This document shows, piece by piece, positions 21,431 to 30,818 of a DNA stretch of 39,141 bases. Positions within the stretch are counted from its first letter, which is position 1. Each line of letters opens with the position of its first letter. The DNA is from a virus: positions 1-39,141 of the IMG/VR virus record IMGVR_UViG_3300043395_002618; one strand, 5' to 3'. The translations under genes and the position numbers were made by a program. Below the pieces are notes generated by a model. It was not told the DNA's origin. It saw only the letters and a program-made list of their open reading frames with translations, and did not search any database.

Positions 21431-24400
21431 ATGTCGGAGAATCTGGGCGATGCGGTCCTGGTCGTCAGGGCTGACACGACGCAACTTGAAGCCGGCTTCA
21501 GGCATGCCGAGGAACGAGCTCGCCAGGCGGGGGCGTCGGCACGGGAGGCCTTCCAGGCTCCTGCCAACAGCATCGCGGGGTTGCAGGCGAAGCTTGCGGA
21601 TCTACAGCAGTCGTTCCGGTTGGTCGAGATCGGATCGGCCGAGTTCAACAAGCTCAGGAATCAGATCCTGGGAGTTGAGGCAGCGCTGAAAACGGCAGGA
21701 GCAGCAGGGAATAGCCTATCAGCGCTCAACGCCAAGTTACAGGGACTGCAGCAAGCATTACAAGCTGTTGATTTCAATACTCCAGCATTTGGCAATATTG
21801 AAGCGGAGATAAAGAGCATTCAACGTCAACTGGCGACAGTAGGTGCATCCAGTAACAGTATTGCGGTGCTGAGCGCTAGGCTGCAAGACCTACAACAATC
21901 ACTCCAAAAAGTTGATGCCGCTAGTCCTGCATTTCGGAAACTGCGATCAGAAATCAAAGGCGTTGAACTTCAACTTGCAACAGCCGGAGCCGCTTCTAAC
22001 AGCATAACAGGGCTGAATGCCAAGCTCGCGGATCTACAGCAGTCGTTTCGAGCTGTGGGGATTGGTTCTAGTGATTTCCGTAAACTCCAGCGTGAAATTC
22101 AACGAACAGAGCAAGCCCTAGCAACTGTTGGTGTTTCTAGTAACAGCATCACGGCCCTTAACGTAAAATTACAAGGGCTACAAAAATCATTGCAAGGAGT
22201 TGATACGGCTAGTCCTACATTCCGTAGACTGCAATCAGAGATTAGAGGTGTTGAGCTAAGTCTTGCAACAGCCGGAGCCGCTGCTAACAGCATAACAGGG
22301 CTGAATGCCAAGCTGGCCGGCCTGCAGCAGTCGTTTCGGTCAGTCGAAATCGGAACACGAGATTTTCGTGAACTTCAGCGCGAAATCCAACGCACCGAAC
22401 GGGAGCTGGCCCGCGTGGATCAGACCCTGGCGGGCAGGCTGGCCAGGGGTGCCCGTGGGTTCGGCTCTGAGGCGCTCTTGGCGCTCGGGGCGGGCGGCGC
22501 TGCCGCTGGGGCAGGGTTCGCCGTTGGCGGGTTCCTGAAGGGCTCAATCGATCAGGCTGTTGAGCTTGAGAACGTCACCCGGAAGCTCACGGTGACCCTG
22601 GGCCCACAGGGCGCGGCTGGGGCGATCAACTTCACACGCGGGATTTCGCGGGAGCTGGGGTTGAGCTTCAATACGCTGGTTGATACCTACAGCAACTTCA
22701 CCGCAGCCGCTACGGCAGCAAATATCCCAATCGAGCAACAGCGTCAACTGTTCACCTCGGTCAGCCGCGCGGCGCAGGCCTACGGGCTGAGCAATGAACA
22801 GGTAGGGGGGACATTCCTGGCGCTGCAGCAGATCGCGAGTAAGGGCACCGTCAGCATGGAAGAGTTGAGATTGCAGTTGGCGGAGCGCTTGCCCGTGGCG
22901 TTGTCGGCTACCGCCAAGGGGCTGGGAATCACCCAGCGCGACCTGATCAAGTTGGTTGAATCTGGGAGGCTCACCGCAGGCCAGTTTTTCCCGGCGCTGT
23001 CCAAGGGGCTTAACGAGCTGACCAAGGGTGCGGCGGGGCTGGAGACATCAGCGCAGAAATTTCAGCGGTTTGGAAATGCCTGGCAGGAACTACAGCAGAG
23101 TATCGGGACTAATTTACTGCCTAGCATAACCGCGTCTGTTGTAGATCTCACGCTAGCGCTAGAGGGACTTCTGGTTCAACAAGAAGCAAGAGGCTTGCGT
23201 GAGATTTTTGGCCTTTCAACAGATCAGGCGGAGCAGGCTGTTGGCGCTTTGCGACGCATACGCGAAGAATACAACCTTACCGAGCAACAAGCGAAAAACA
23301 TTGCAAGTCAAGCTGTTGCCGCTAGCAGCAAGCAAACAAACATCTTTGGCGGCCCCATCGCTGGCGTCGGTGGTAATCGCGATATTTTTGGCGAATTAAA
23401 TCTAACCAACGATGAGTTTTTGAACTTTATTGAACAACTCAACATTAAAGCGGCCGAGTTCAGAAAAAACAACCGCGATACAACAGGCGAAACAAACAAG
23501 CAATCAGCCGCACTTTCCACAACCAACGATCAAATCCGTGATCGCAACCAGCAAACCCAGAAATCCCTAGACCTAGAACTACAGCGCTCCAAACTGCTGC
23601 AACAGCAGGCCAACGCATCCGCCCGCCTGGCGGGTGCACGGCAGACACCAGGCCTTGATGAGGCAGGCCGCGCCAACCTCGAAGCTGAGCTGACCATCGG
23701 CGAGAAGCTGCGGGCGCTCCAAATCTCCCGGCTGGAGCTAGCCAGGGAACAGGCCAAGCTCCCTGGCACTGGTGACGGCAAGGAGAACACGCAATCCCTC
23801 GCCAAGTTGGCGGAGCTTCAATCCCAGATCCGCACTGGTGAGATCGATGTAGCAGCGGCACGACTGGAAGGATCCAAAGCCGTCGCAGAAGCGGTCCGCA
23901 GCCAGCAGGAGCGGACCCGTCAACAGCGGCTAGAGACTCAGGGCGCCGCCGATCGGCTGGCGATCACCCGTCAGCAGACCGTGCTGGAGGCTGCCGCCGC
24001 CGCATCTCAGGGGCAGGTCTCCGCTACGGCCCTGCTCCAGCTCCAGCAGCGCGCCACCCTCGCGGAGAAGCTGCGGGCGCTCGATGCTGCCCGCGGCGCC
24101 CAGGCCACCGAGCTCGCCAGAGGGCCAGAGGCTGATCGGGTGGTCCTCCGAGACATCACCGAACGCATCGCCCGCGCCAATGCCGACGTGCGCCAGGCCT
24201 ACGCCGATGCTGGGCTGTCGCTGACCACCAATGCCCGCAACGCGGCAGAAGCCCTGCGGGGGGCCCAGCAGAACGTCCAGGGGATCCTGCGGGGCGGATT
24301 CGAGTTTCTGACGCCAGAACTCCAGCGACAGCAGATCGAGCAAGCCCGCGCGGCGATCGAGCCACTCGTCAGCCGGGGGGTGATCCGGCAGGGGATTGAC

Positions 24401-24589
24401 ATCAGCACGCCAGAAAGGCTGTTCGCCGTGGCCGGGTTCGCTGAACAACTGGTCCCAGCACAGAAGGCGCTTGAAAATGCAATCAACGAAAATGCCGCCG
24501 CCACGCAGGCATTGGCCCAGAAGGACTGGAACGTCTACGTTCAAGTGCCAGGATCCACATCTGCGCCCATGCCCCTCCCCCGAACATGA
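21431..24589 (+). CDS. Tail tape measure protein (1052 aa)
   Basis: Long helical protein that sets tail length. Residues 46-333 are six tandem 48-residue repeats, each starting NSI or NSL and containing LQ-KLQ-SLQ-type heptads, so a rod-like coiled coil is expected. A hydrophobic Gly/Ala segment (LLALGAGGAAAGAGFAVGGFL, residues about 348-368) is the usual membrane-active part used in ejection. Residues about 395-560 (SFNTLVDTYSNFTAAATAAN, LALQQIASKGTVSMEELRLQ) form the conserved tape measure N-domain. The C-terminal third is Gln/Ala-rich coiled coil. Its ATGA overlaps the next gene. Confidence 0.9.
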   Translation: MSENLGDAVLVVRADTTQLEAGFRHAEERARQAGASAREAFQAPANSIAGLQAKLADLQQSFRLVEIGSAEFNKLRNQILGVEAALKTAGAAGNSLSALNAKLQGLQQALQAVDFNTPAFGNIEAEIKSIQRQLATVGASSNSIAVLSARLQDLQQSLQKVDAASPAFRKLRSEIKGVELQLATAGAASNSITGLNAKLADLQQSFRAVGIGSSDFRKLQREIQRTEQALATVGVSSNSITALNVKLQGLQKSLQGVDTASPTFRRLQSEIRGVELSLATAGAAANSITGLNAKLAGLQQSFRSVEIGTRDFRELQREIQRTERELARVDQTLAGRLARGARGFGSEALLALGAGGAAAGAGFAVGGFLKGSIDQAVELENVTRKLTVTLGPQGAAGAINFTRGISRELGLSFNTLVDTYSNFTAAATAANIPIEQQRQLFTSVSRAAQAYGLSNEQVGGTFLALQQIASKGTVSMEELRLQLAERLPVALSATAKGLGITQRDLIKLVESGRLTAGQFFPALSKGLNELTKGAAGLETSAQKFQRFGNAWQELQQSIGTNLLPSITASVVDLTLALEGLLVQQEARGLREIFGLSTDQAEQAVGALRRIREEYNLTEQQAKNIASQAVAASSKQTNIFGGPIAGVGGNRDIFGELNLTNDEFLNFIEQLNIKAAEFRKNNRDTTGETNKQSAALSTTNDQIRDRNQQTQKSLDLELQRSKLLQQQANASARLAGARQTPGLDEAGRANLEAELTIGEKLRALQISRLELAREQAKLPGTGDGKENTQSLAKLAELQSQIRTGEIDVAAARLEGSKAVAEAVRSQQERTRQQRLETQGAADRLAITRQQTVLEAAAAASQGQVSATALLQLQQRATLAEKLRALDAARGAQATELARGPEADRVVLRDITERIARANADVRQAYADAGLSLTTNARNAAEALRGAQQNVQGILRGGFEFLTPELQRQQIEQARAAIEPLVSRGVIRQGIDISTPERLFAVAGFAEQLVPAQKALENAINENAAATQALAQKDWNVYVQVPGSTSAPMPLPRT
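21566..22429 (+). repeat. Six tandem 144-bp repeats in the tape measure gene
   Basis: Each unit encodes 48 residues. Units 3 and 5, and units 4 and 6, are closest to each other, so a 288-bp two-unit block was duplicated. DNA around 21997-22050 and 22267-22320 is nearly identical. Confidence 0.85.
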
Positions 24590-25332
24590 TCACCATTAAC
24601 GGCTTGACGTTTACCCCCCTCACCGCCCAACCATTCGGCTATGAGGGTGAGGCACGGACCGGCTTGACGGCTCGAACGTTTCGCTGCGCAGGCCTATTGA
24701 CGCCGGCGCAATGGGCAACCCTGGTGGGGATCTACAACACTTGGCGCGGCAACCGGATCGCCGATCCCGACACGCTCAGCTCTGGCGCCGTCGGGAGCAC
24801 CGTGGCACTCACGACGGGGAACATCAACGGGCTCAGCGTCACCGGGCTGGCGTGCTGGTTCACCGATGCCCCAACGGGTGAGCAAGCCGGGGGTTACGTC
24901 TCCGCATCGTGCACCCTGGTGGATGCTGCGCAGGCGCTTGCCGTGCTGCTGCGGGGCGAGGAGAAGGCCCGCCAGTCGAGCGAAGCGAAGCTGCCGAACC
25001 TGGGCACAGTCACCCTGGGCAGCGCCGTAGTGACGCTCACCAGGCCGATGGAGACGCGGCGCGATGGGCCCACGGTGGCTCTGTCGGCTGGCGGGACCAG
25101 CATCATCAGCGGGGCGCTCACGGCGCACAAGGTGCGGCAGGTTGAAGGCTACATCTCATCGGGCACCTTTGCCGATCTGCTCAGCTGGTATGACACTACA
25201 ATCGCCAACAGCCCAGCTACCGGATCCTGGTTCCCCGTGAGTGAACCCACGGCTACAGCTGAAGTTATCATCTCTGGCGGGGCCAAGGCGACCCGCTACA
25301 ACGTCTCCTTGACCCTGCTGCAGATCATCTGA
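24586..25332 (+). CDS. Minor tail protein (248 aa)
   Basis: This gene overlaps the tape measure by ATGA. The 248-residue product begins MITINGLTFTPLTAQPFGYE and contains strand-rich segments, for example YVSASCTLVDAAQALAVLLR and VTLTRPMETRRDGPTVALS. Directly after the tape measure the usual product is a distal tail (Dit-like) or minor tail protein linking the tube to the tip. Fold details cannot be confirmed by eye. Its stop shares one base with the next start (TGATG). Confidence 0.65.
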   Translation: MITINGLTFTPLTAQPFGYEGEARTGLTARTFRCAGLLTPAQWATLVGIYNTWRGNRIADPDTLSSGAVGSTVALTTGNINGLSVTGLACWFTDAPTGEQAGGYVSASCTLVDAAQALAVLLRGEEKARQSSEAKLPNLGTVTLGSAVVTLTRPMETRRDGPTVALSAGGTSIISGALTAHKVRQVEGYISSGTFADLLSWYDTTIANSPATGSWFPVSEPTATAEVIISGGAKATRYNVSLTLLQII

Positions 25333-28211
25333 TGCCCAACGACATTCGCGCCATATCAACATGCTCCCTGGGAGTGATCATCGGTAATGCTGAGATCAAC
25401 GATGAGTACATCAATGGCGGCGCGGGGTTGGTCAAGACAACGGGCTCGGTGACGATTAATGGCCTGATTACGCCAGCTGTTGGCACGCCGGTCACGTTCA
25501 GCTACACCAAGAGCGGCACAACGCGGCAAGTTCCTCGGGCTCTGCGGGTGCTGTCCAGTCAAGCGGATCCGGCTACTCGCAGAACGGCGGTGGAACTTGG
25601 CTGTAAGCTGACATACCTGAATGATTTGCGGGAACGCATCAACTGGCGGGCTGCAGACGATCCAACCAACACGCTGACAACTGACGATGCAAAGATAATC
25701 ACTATTCCGATCTTTGCTCAAGGTATCGCTCAAAAATGCCTAACCGAGCTTGGCTTGACGGCCGCAAGTTTCACACTAACCAATGCTTTCAGTATTGCAA
25801 AGTTTGATCTGTCGCCTGGCTATGTTCAGATATTAAGCGACTTATTAGTATCCGAATCTTTGGTCGGCTACCTAAACACGTCCGAAGTTTTACAAGTGGT
25901 CTCTTTGCAGCAAGATGGCGGTACTGGTCCTGTATTTGATATTGAGCAATTAAAGAGCTCAAGAAAAATCGGGTCGGGTCGGTTGCCAGCTGAAACAGTA
26001 ATTGCTAGATACAGTAGCTTAAAGCTTAGACAGCCGCAACAAACCCAGCCGCTAGGATGGCAAGAACAAAGCAATTCTGTTACGTATAGAATACAAATAC
26101 CTTATACATTATCGGAGACGGGGGCCGGGCAGATTGCTTCATATAACATTCTAGAGTCAACAAAAATCGAGACTGAATACAAAGACATAAAGATTAAAGA
26201 TGATAATACCTTGCGACTTCCGGCTCGACGTATAACTACATTCACAAGCGGAGCCGCAGCGCATGCAGGAAATGTATTCAGCGAATATCTTTCAAATAGT
26301 ATCGGCGTCGGCAATTCGCAAGTTAGCAAAATCACCACAGAGGTTTACGAGTATGATAATGAAGGAAACGAAAAGCGCTATGATCGGAGTGTCATTGGCT
26401 CATTGGTGTTTGCACTTGGTTCTATCTCTGTCCCGATTGTGTTCGATAGCGGATATGTTGGGCTTGATTTTAATAAATCCTTAGCACTTGAGCGCGAAGT
26501 ACGAGAAACCACAACAATAGACAATACTCAGCAGGTAACAACTCAAACCTATGTACCATGGTTTTTAACTATTGCTGGTCAACAAGCAATATCGGCCGGC
26601 AGAGAAGGCCTCGATTCTCCTGCGGCTGTGGTTGCATATCTTGATGGAATTATTGCAGCAGGATTACGGTTGAACGATTACAGAATTGAAACTATCGAAA
26701 CACCTAGGCCAAGAGGTGTCCCATCATTGGCGGATCAGAATAAAGCAGCAGCCGCGAAAAATGGTGATCCCAATAACGGCTGGCAAACCGCAGCAGAGGC
26801 AAAGATCCTGCTAGCCATGGGTTCGGCAACAGCGCAACGACGGATAGAGTTTACGCCTCCCTATGTTCCAGATGATCGATTCTCAAAAACAGTAGGAGGC
26901 TATATCTCAATTCCAAGCGATGCAGATAGCAAGGCATTAACTTATGCCAGGGTTCAGAACCGCTTGGATCATGCCAACCGTAACGGAATGAATATTCAGG
27001 TATTACCTGAACTGTTGCCGGATAATCCGTTCAGCCCGATCATCCTCCGATCTGGCGGGGTGTCAGCTCTCTATCGTACCAATGGCACAGCATGGACAAT
27101 CAGCCAAGATGGGGTTGTGGTGTCCACTGATGCCCTGTTTTGGGGAGCTGTAGGCGGTTCTGGGCCACGGTGGTTTCCGGTTGCCCCTGGCATCACAACG
27201 CTGCCGACGGCCCCGCCAGTAGTGGGAGGACAGATGACGGTTGGCCAAGTGGTGCCTGTTGCCAATGAAACGCTGGAACTGGTATCGAGAACGCGGATCA
27301 GTATCAGCGTACAGGCATTCGACTATCTGCCGAGTGAAACCATCACGCTACCGCCCTTTATGGTTCGGCCGCGGCTAGCGATATCTGAGGTGGTGCCGGA
27401 TTCGGTGACGCTGCGGGTTCGTTCACTGTTGAGCGCTGCCGAAGTGATTCCGGAATCAGTAAATCTACCGGTTCGGTCATTGTTGAGTGTCACTGAGATC
27501 ATACCAGAATCTATACTTCTTAAAATCAGAACTAGAATTATTGCAGCAGTTAGTAATCCGATCGCTGATCTTTCGCCGCTATTTCTTTACGATTTTAATG
27601 AGTTATCAACCGTTACCACTTCCGGCAGCGAAATTACCGGAATCAGCGATCAAGGATCATTGGGCTGGAATTTGACCAAAATTGGCACGGGTCCCACGCT
27701 GGCAAATTGGGGTAATGGCAACAACTGCGCAGACTGGGGAAGCCAGGGCCATGGAAATGCACTGCGATATGTTTATTCGGGTTCATCACGAAATATAGCG
27801 CAGATCTTTATTGTTCTTGATGCTAATTTTGGATCAACTTTCCCAAATTACAATGGCTTGATTTCTAGCACAACAGACGATAGCTTAGATTTTGCCGTAA
27901 CGGGAATTTTGGGAAATTCATCGTTCGCAGGTGAACCCAACTGGTTTAATTTTGCATCATTAAATGGAAATTCAACTAATCAGATAAACTCTATTTTGCC
28001 TGGAATAAATAGCCGATGCGTGCTAATGATGAAAAATACAGATAACAGTACTTCACTGCTAGATGACGGAATCCAAATCGGCAACGATCGTAGCAACTTG
28101 TCTAGAGGATGGGGCGGATTGATTGGCTTGGTTGTTGGGTTTAGCTCAGTTCTCAACTCAACAGATGAAGCCAACCTTATTGACTATTTGATGACACGTT
28201 GGAATGTTTAA
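25332..28211 (+). CDS. Tail tip/hub protein with C-terminal LamG-like domain (959 aa)
   Basis: A large protein after the distal tail gene. The N-terminal 600 residues contain hub-like sections (ISTCSLGVIIGNAEINDEYI, RALRVLSSQADPATRRTAVE). Near residues 677-735 three short repeats of LL-EVIPESV-L-VRS type act as a linker. From about residue 749 (LFLYDFNELSTVTTSGSEIT, GISDQGSLGWNL) the sequence looks like a LamG/concanavalin-like lectin domain, suggesting receptor binding. The gene is distinctly more AT-rich than the head genes, fitting a region exchanged with other phages. Confidence 0.75.
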   Translation: MPNDIRAISTCSLGVIIGNAEINDEYINGGAGLVKTTGSVTINGLITPAVGTPVTFSYTKSGTTRQVPRALRVLSSQADPATRRTAVELGCKLTYLNDLRERINWRAADDPTNTLTTDDAKIITIPIFAQGIAQKCLTELGLTAASFTLTNAFSIAKFDLSPGYVQILSDLLVSESLVGYLNTSEVLQVVSLQQDGGTGPVFDIEQLKSSRKIGSGRLPAETVIARYSSLKLRQPQQTQPLGWQEQSNSVTYRIQIPYTLSETGAGQIASYNILESTKIETEYKDIKIKDDNTLRLPARRITTFTSGAAAHAGNVFSEYLSNSIGVGNSQVSKITTEVYEYDNEGNEKRYDRSVIGSLVFALGSISVPIVFDSGYVGLDFNKSLALEREVRETTTIDNTQQVTTQTYVPWFLTIAGQQAISAGREGLDSPAAVVAYLDGIIAAGLRLNDYRIETIETPRPRGVPSLADQNKAAAAKNGDPNNGWQTAAEAKILLAMGSATAQRRIEFTPPYVPDDRFSKTVGGYISIPSDADSKALTYARVQNRLDHANRNGMNIQVLPELLPDNPFSPIILRSGGVSALYRTNGTAWTISQDGVVVSTDALFWGAVGGSGPRWFPVAPGITTLPTAPPVVGGQMTVGQVVPVANETLELVSRTRISISVQAFDYLPSETITLPPFMVRPRLAISEVVPDSVTLRVRSLLSAAEVIPESVNLPVRSLLSVTEIIPESILLKIRTRIIAAVSNPIADLSPLFLYDFNELSTVTTSGSEITGISDQGSLGWNLTKIGTGPTLANWGNGNNCADWGSQGHGNALRYVYSGSSRNIAQIFIVLDANFGSTFPNYNGLISSTTDDSLDFAVTGILGNSSFAGEPNWFNFASLNGNSTNQINSILPGINSRCVLMMKNTDNSTSLLDDGIQIGNDRSNLSRGWGGLIGLVVGFSSVLNSTDEANLIDYLMTRWNV

Positions 28212-28215
28212 CCGT

Positions 28216-28230
28216 GAGGCAAACTAGGGA
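28216..28230 (+). promoter_or_regulatory. L-box upstream of 28246
   Basis: GAGGCAAACTAGGGA, four bases after a stop and 15 bases before the next ATG. Confidence 0.65.
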
Positions 28231-28245
28231 ACAGCTAAAACAGCC

Positions 28246-28650
28246 ATGGCTTTAACAGTCCAACAATCAACCAAAGAGCTTGCGCGAATCGCCAATCTTG
28301 CCTATGAAGGCAAAACTATCAAGGTGGCACTCTGCAGTGTGGGATCTACGGGTTACACTGCTGAAAGCACGGTTTCTAACTGGCTGACAACCGAACAATC
28401 CGGTAATGGCTATGTTCGCTATTCGTTGGTGCTGAGTACAGGCGCCTATGACTCAACCGATGCAAGGTATGAAGTTCCATTCTTTGACGCCACCTTCACG
28501 GCTTCCGGATCTGGGTTTACCTATGACAGGATCGTTGTTTATGTTGATGGTGCCACTTATCCTCATAGCGTAATCACAGAAAGTCCGAATATCGCGCTAG
28601 TTTCCGGTCAGAGCAAAGTCTACAGGATCTTGCTTGCTGTTGACGACTGA
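28246..28650 (+). CDS. Tail-associated protein (134 aa)
   Basis: A beta-rich 134-residue protein (MALTVQQSTKELARIANLAY, then YEGKTIKVALCSVGSTGYT) resembling the small fibre or tip-attached proteins that many cyanobacterial phages carry after the hub gene. It starts its own L-box unit, and its stop overlaps the following ATG by one base. No enzymatic motif is seen. Confidence 0.55.
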   Translation: MALTVQQSTKELARIANLAYEGKTIKVALCSVGSTGYTAESTVSNWLTTEQSGNGYVRYSLVLSTGAYDSTDARYEVPFFDATFTASGSGFTYDRIVVYVDGATYPHSVITESPNIALVSGQSKVYRILLAVDD

Positions 28651-29516
28651 TGGCAACATACATAAATATCGACTATGCAGAATCTCAACTGTTGGAACAG
28701 AACAGGCGGCAGGTTGACGCCAACCGCCTCAATTCGCTGGAGGAAAGGGAACAACGGGACCTAGTGAACAAGATCCAGGTTGCTCGCCAGGGGCAAGAAC
28801 GCATCACGCGCGGCAGGCTTAGGCGCGGCAACCGAGAGCAGTTGGCAGCGGTTAGGGTGATTAGGTCGGCGACTGAGAATTATGTAAACGAGGTGTTTCA
28901 GCACAAAAGTGGAGAACCAGAATGGCGCGATTATCTTTATAGAGATAACGTCACGGGCTACTATACGGTAAACCCGCTGTTAACCTATGAACAGCTTCAG
29001 CTATTATTGTACTGGAAAAGTATACCAATTTTATATGAAGGAATGACGCCAGAAGAACAAGATCAAGCCTACACAGAAAGAAGACAGTTACTAATCAGTA
29101 TAGGCGGGGGTAGTTCGTATGAGTCAAGGATTCGCTGGATAGTACTGAACACACGTCAACCGCCATATAATACTAGTTACTACCAAGAAACAGCTACAGG
29201 AGCGCTTGCAGCGCAAATATCCGCCAAAAAGAACATAATCACTGTCACTGGTCTAACAACTACGTCATCAGAATACCCAAGCGTACCAAGTGTGGGACAA
29301 AGGCTAAAAATGGCAGGTAGCGAGTACTTAATAGCTAACGCATCCTTAACTGGTGTCAATAGCTATAAGATCACACTAGACCATGGCTTACAATCGTCGG
29401 CGTCAGCGGGTTCCCTTGTTCAGATCGGCTATACTGTAATTGTGCAGTATTTTAACACCGAATATGCTTGGTATAACATTATTACAAACCAAATAGAAGG
29501 CCTATTTGAGCCATGA
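28650..29516 (+). CDS. Hypothetical tail-region protein (288 aa)
   Basis: The first 70 residues are a charged coiled coil (QLLEQNRRQVDANRLNSLEE, RQGQERITRGRLRRG). A globular, tyrosine-rich middle follows (WRDYLYRDNVTGYYTVNPLL, RWIVLNTRQPPYNTSYYQE), then a strand-rich end with repeated Val/Ile/Tyr. The DNA is AT-rich like the hub gene. A tail tip, needle or fibre-anchor role is possible from position; the family is not recognised. Coupled to neighbours by TGATG and ATGA overlaps. Confidence 0.5.
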   Translation: MATYINIDYAESQLLEQNRRQVDANRLNSLEEREQRDLVNKIQVARQGQERITRGRLRRGNREQLAAVRVIRSATENYVNEVFQHKSGEPEWRDYLYRDNVTGYYTVNPLLTYEQLQLLLYWKSIPILYEGMTPEEQDQAYTERRQLLISIGGGSSYESRIRWIVLNTRQPPYNTSYYQETATGALAAQISAKKNIITVTGLTTTSSEYPSVPSVGQRLKMAGSEYLIANASLTGVNSYKITLDHGLQSSASAGSLVQIGYTVIVQYFNTEYAWYNIITNQIEGLFEP

Positions 29517-29638
29517 AGCACCAACCCAACCCTGCCGCCCTGCTCCAGCAGTCCGAGCAGCAAGCCAACGCCAATCGGTATCTTCATCTTAAGCAGCAGC
29601 AATACGCTAAGATCCTGAAACAAGCCACCAACAAATGA
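29513..29638 (+). CDS. Very small protein (41 aa)
   Basis: An ORF of 41 residues (MKHQPNPAALLQQSEQQANA...) linked by ATGA overlaps on both sides, which strongly suggests it is translated. It is Gln/Ala/Lys-rich and helical. It may merely couple translation of the chaperone gene or be an accessory tail assembly peptide. Confidence 0.55.
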   Translation: MKHQPNPAALLQQSEQQANANRYLHLKQQQYAKILKQATNK

Positions 29639-30273
29639 CCGGACTACCCTACATTCAACCTCCGCAGACATTCCCGCCGCGTCGGATCGGAAACAAAGCC
29701 TCGGGCATCCTGGAAGTTCCCATCCTTGGCGGGCTGACCGTTGAGGAGGCCGACACGATGGCCGAACTGCTGGCCGGCGAAGCATCGCCGTTTGTGGCAG
29801 AGGCAGAGGCAGCGGAAGCCATGGCGGCTGCGGAGGAGTGCTCAATCATGGAGGCTTACCAGGTTGTCCGCGATGGCATGGCGGGCGAGCCCCTCACCGA
29901 TCCGCCAGCCGAGGCGATGCGCCTACGGCACGCCGGGCGAATCGACGCGGTGGCCAGCCTCTACCAAGCGGCCGGCCGGCGGAACATGAGGGCGGCCGCA
30001 ACGGCGATCATCCGCCATCGGCTGAACCGGCCAGAGTGGACTATGGCCGAAACCCTCAAGTTGCCGCGACTGCTGCGTGAGGGTATCTGGCAGCTGGTCC
30101 GGGACGAGCAAGACGCCGAATCCCTGCCGGTCGAGCCCGTCACCGAGGACGACCTAAAAAAGCCGCCAGCGGACGATGGCGACCCGAGCGAACCGACTGG
30201 GCCGCAGTCTTCTGGCGCTTGTCCCATGCCTTCCCCGACCAGTTCCACCGGGAAACGTTCGGCCGGGAACTGA
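29635..30273 (+). CDS. Tail assembly chaperone, short form (G-like, 212 aa)
   Basis: The short, zero-frame product. It starts MTGLPYIQPPQTFPPRRIGN and contains a VPILGGLTVEEADTMAELLA segment and a helical core (RRNMRAAATAIIRHRLNRPE, LPRLLREGIWQLVRDEQ). The last 36 residues after the slip site are low complexity. Phage tail assembly chaperones are usually made in two forms by frameshift; the slippery heptamer at 30156 supports this. They normally lie upstream of the tape measure, whereas this one lies about 5 kb downstream. Confidence 0.7.
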   Translation: MTGLPYIQPPQTFPPRRIGNKASGILEVPILGGLTVEEADTMAELLAGEASPFVAEAEAAEAMAAAEECSIMEAYQVVRDGMAGEPLTDPPAEAMRLRHAGRIDAVASLYQAAGRRNMRAAATAIIRHRLNRPEWTMAETLKLPRLLREGIWQLVRDEQDAESLPVEPVTEDDLKKPPADDGDPSEPTGPQSSGACPMPSPTSSTGKRSAGN

Positions 30274-30815
30274 GGGCAACGATTCTTCGCGCCTGGCGGG
30301 AGCTTCAGGCGATCGAGCGGGAGCAGGCTGCCAGGGCTGAGCTCCCGATCGCCCAGGTTTCGGCGATGCTGGCCAACATCAACCGCGACACGGCCAAACA
30401 GCCGCAACCGTGGCCGGTTCAGGACTTCTGTTTCTACCGCGATCAGGAACGCACCAGCCGCGGCGGGATCTCGCCAGAGGCTGCAGCCGTGGCCCTGAGC
30501 CTGCGGCATGAGAACCGCTGTCCAGAGATCCTGATCGTCGCCTGGCCGTCGATCCTGGATGCCGCCGACGACACCACCAAGCCCCCGCCAGTGAGGGCGC
30601 TGCACAGCGACGACGACGCGGTCTGGATCTTGGCGCCGCAGATGACCCAGGGCGGCTGCCGCGGCGGGCTGGTGGCCGTGCGGGGCACCATGTCGGGACC
30701 CGTGCTGCTGCGGGAGCTGGATCGGCCCCTTCTCACACATCGGCTGGTGTTGCCCAAACGACCCAACTACGGCTGGCTGGAGGCTGATCTGTTCCTGGTG
30801 GGCGGGGCAAACTAG
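29635..30815 (+). CDS. Tail assembly chaperone, long form made by -1 frameshift (GT-like, about 393 aa)
   Basis: Translating zero frame to 30162 (176 codons) and then slipping back one base gives 217 more codons without a stop, ending at TAG 30813-30815. The added part contains WAAVFWRLSHAFPDQFHRET and FGRELRATILRAWRELQAIE, then a globular end with WLEADLFLVGGAN. No good start codon serves the second frame alone; its first possible start is TTG at 30219, deep inside the overlap. The arrangement is that of lambda G-GT: the short form in excess, the long form binding tail components. Confidence 0.7.
30156..30162 (+). promoter_or_regulatory. Programmed -1 frameshift heptamer A AAA AAG
   Basis: The zero-frame codons are CTA AAA AAG, so A AAA AAG obeys the X XXY YYZ rule. 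GC-rich DNA follows that could form a stimulatory stem. Both flanking frames are long and open. Confidence 0.75.
30804..30815 (+). promoter_or_regulatory. L-box upstream of 30819
   Basis: GGGGCAAACTAG, including the stop of the long chaperone form, three bases before the next ATG. This is too close for an ordinary leader unless transcription starts upstream of the box. Confidence 0.55.
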
Positions 30816-30818
30816 ACC

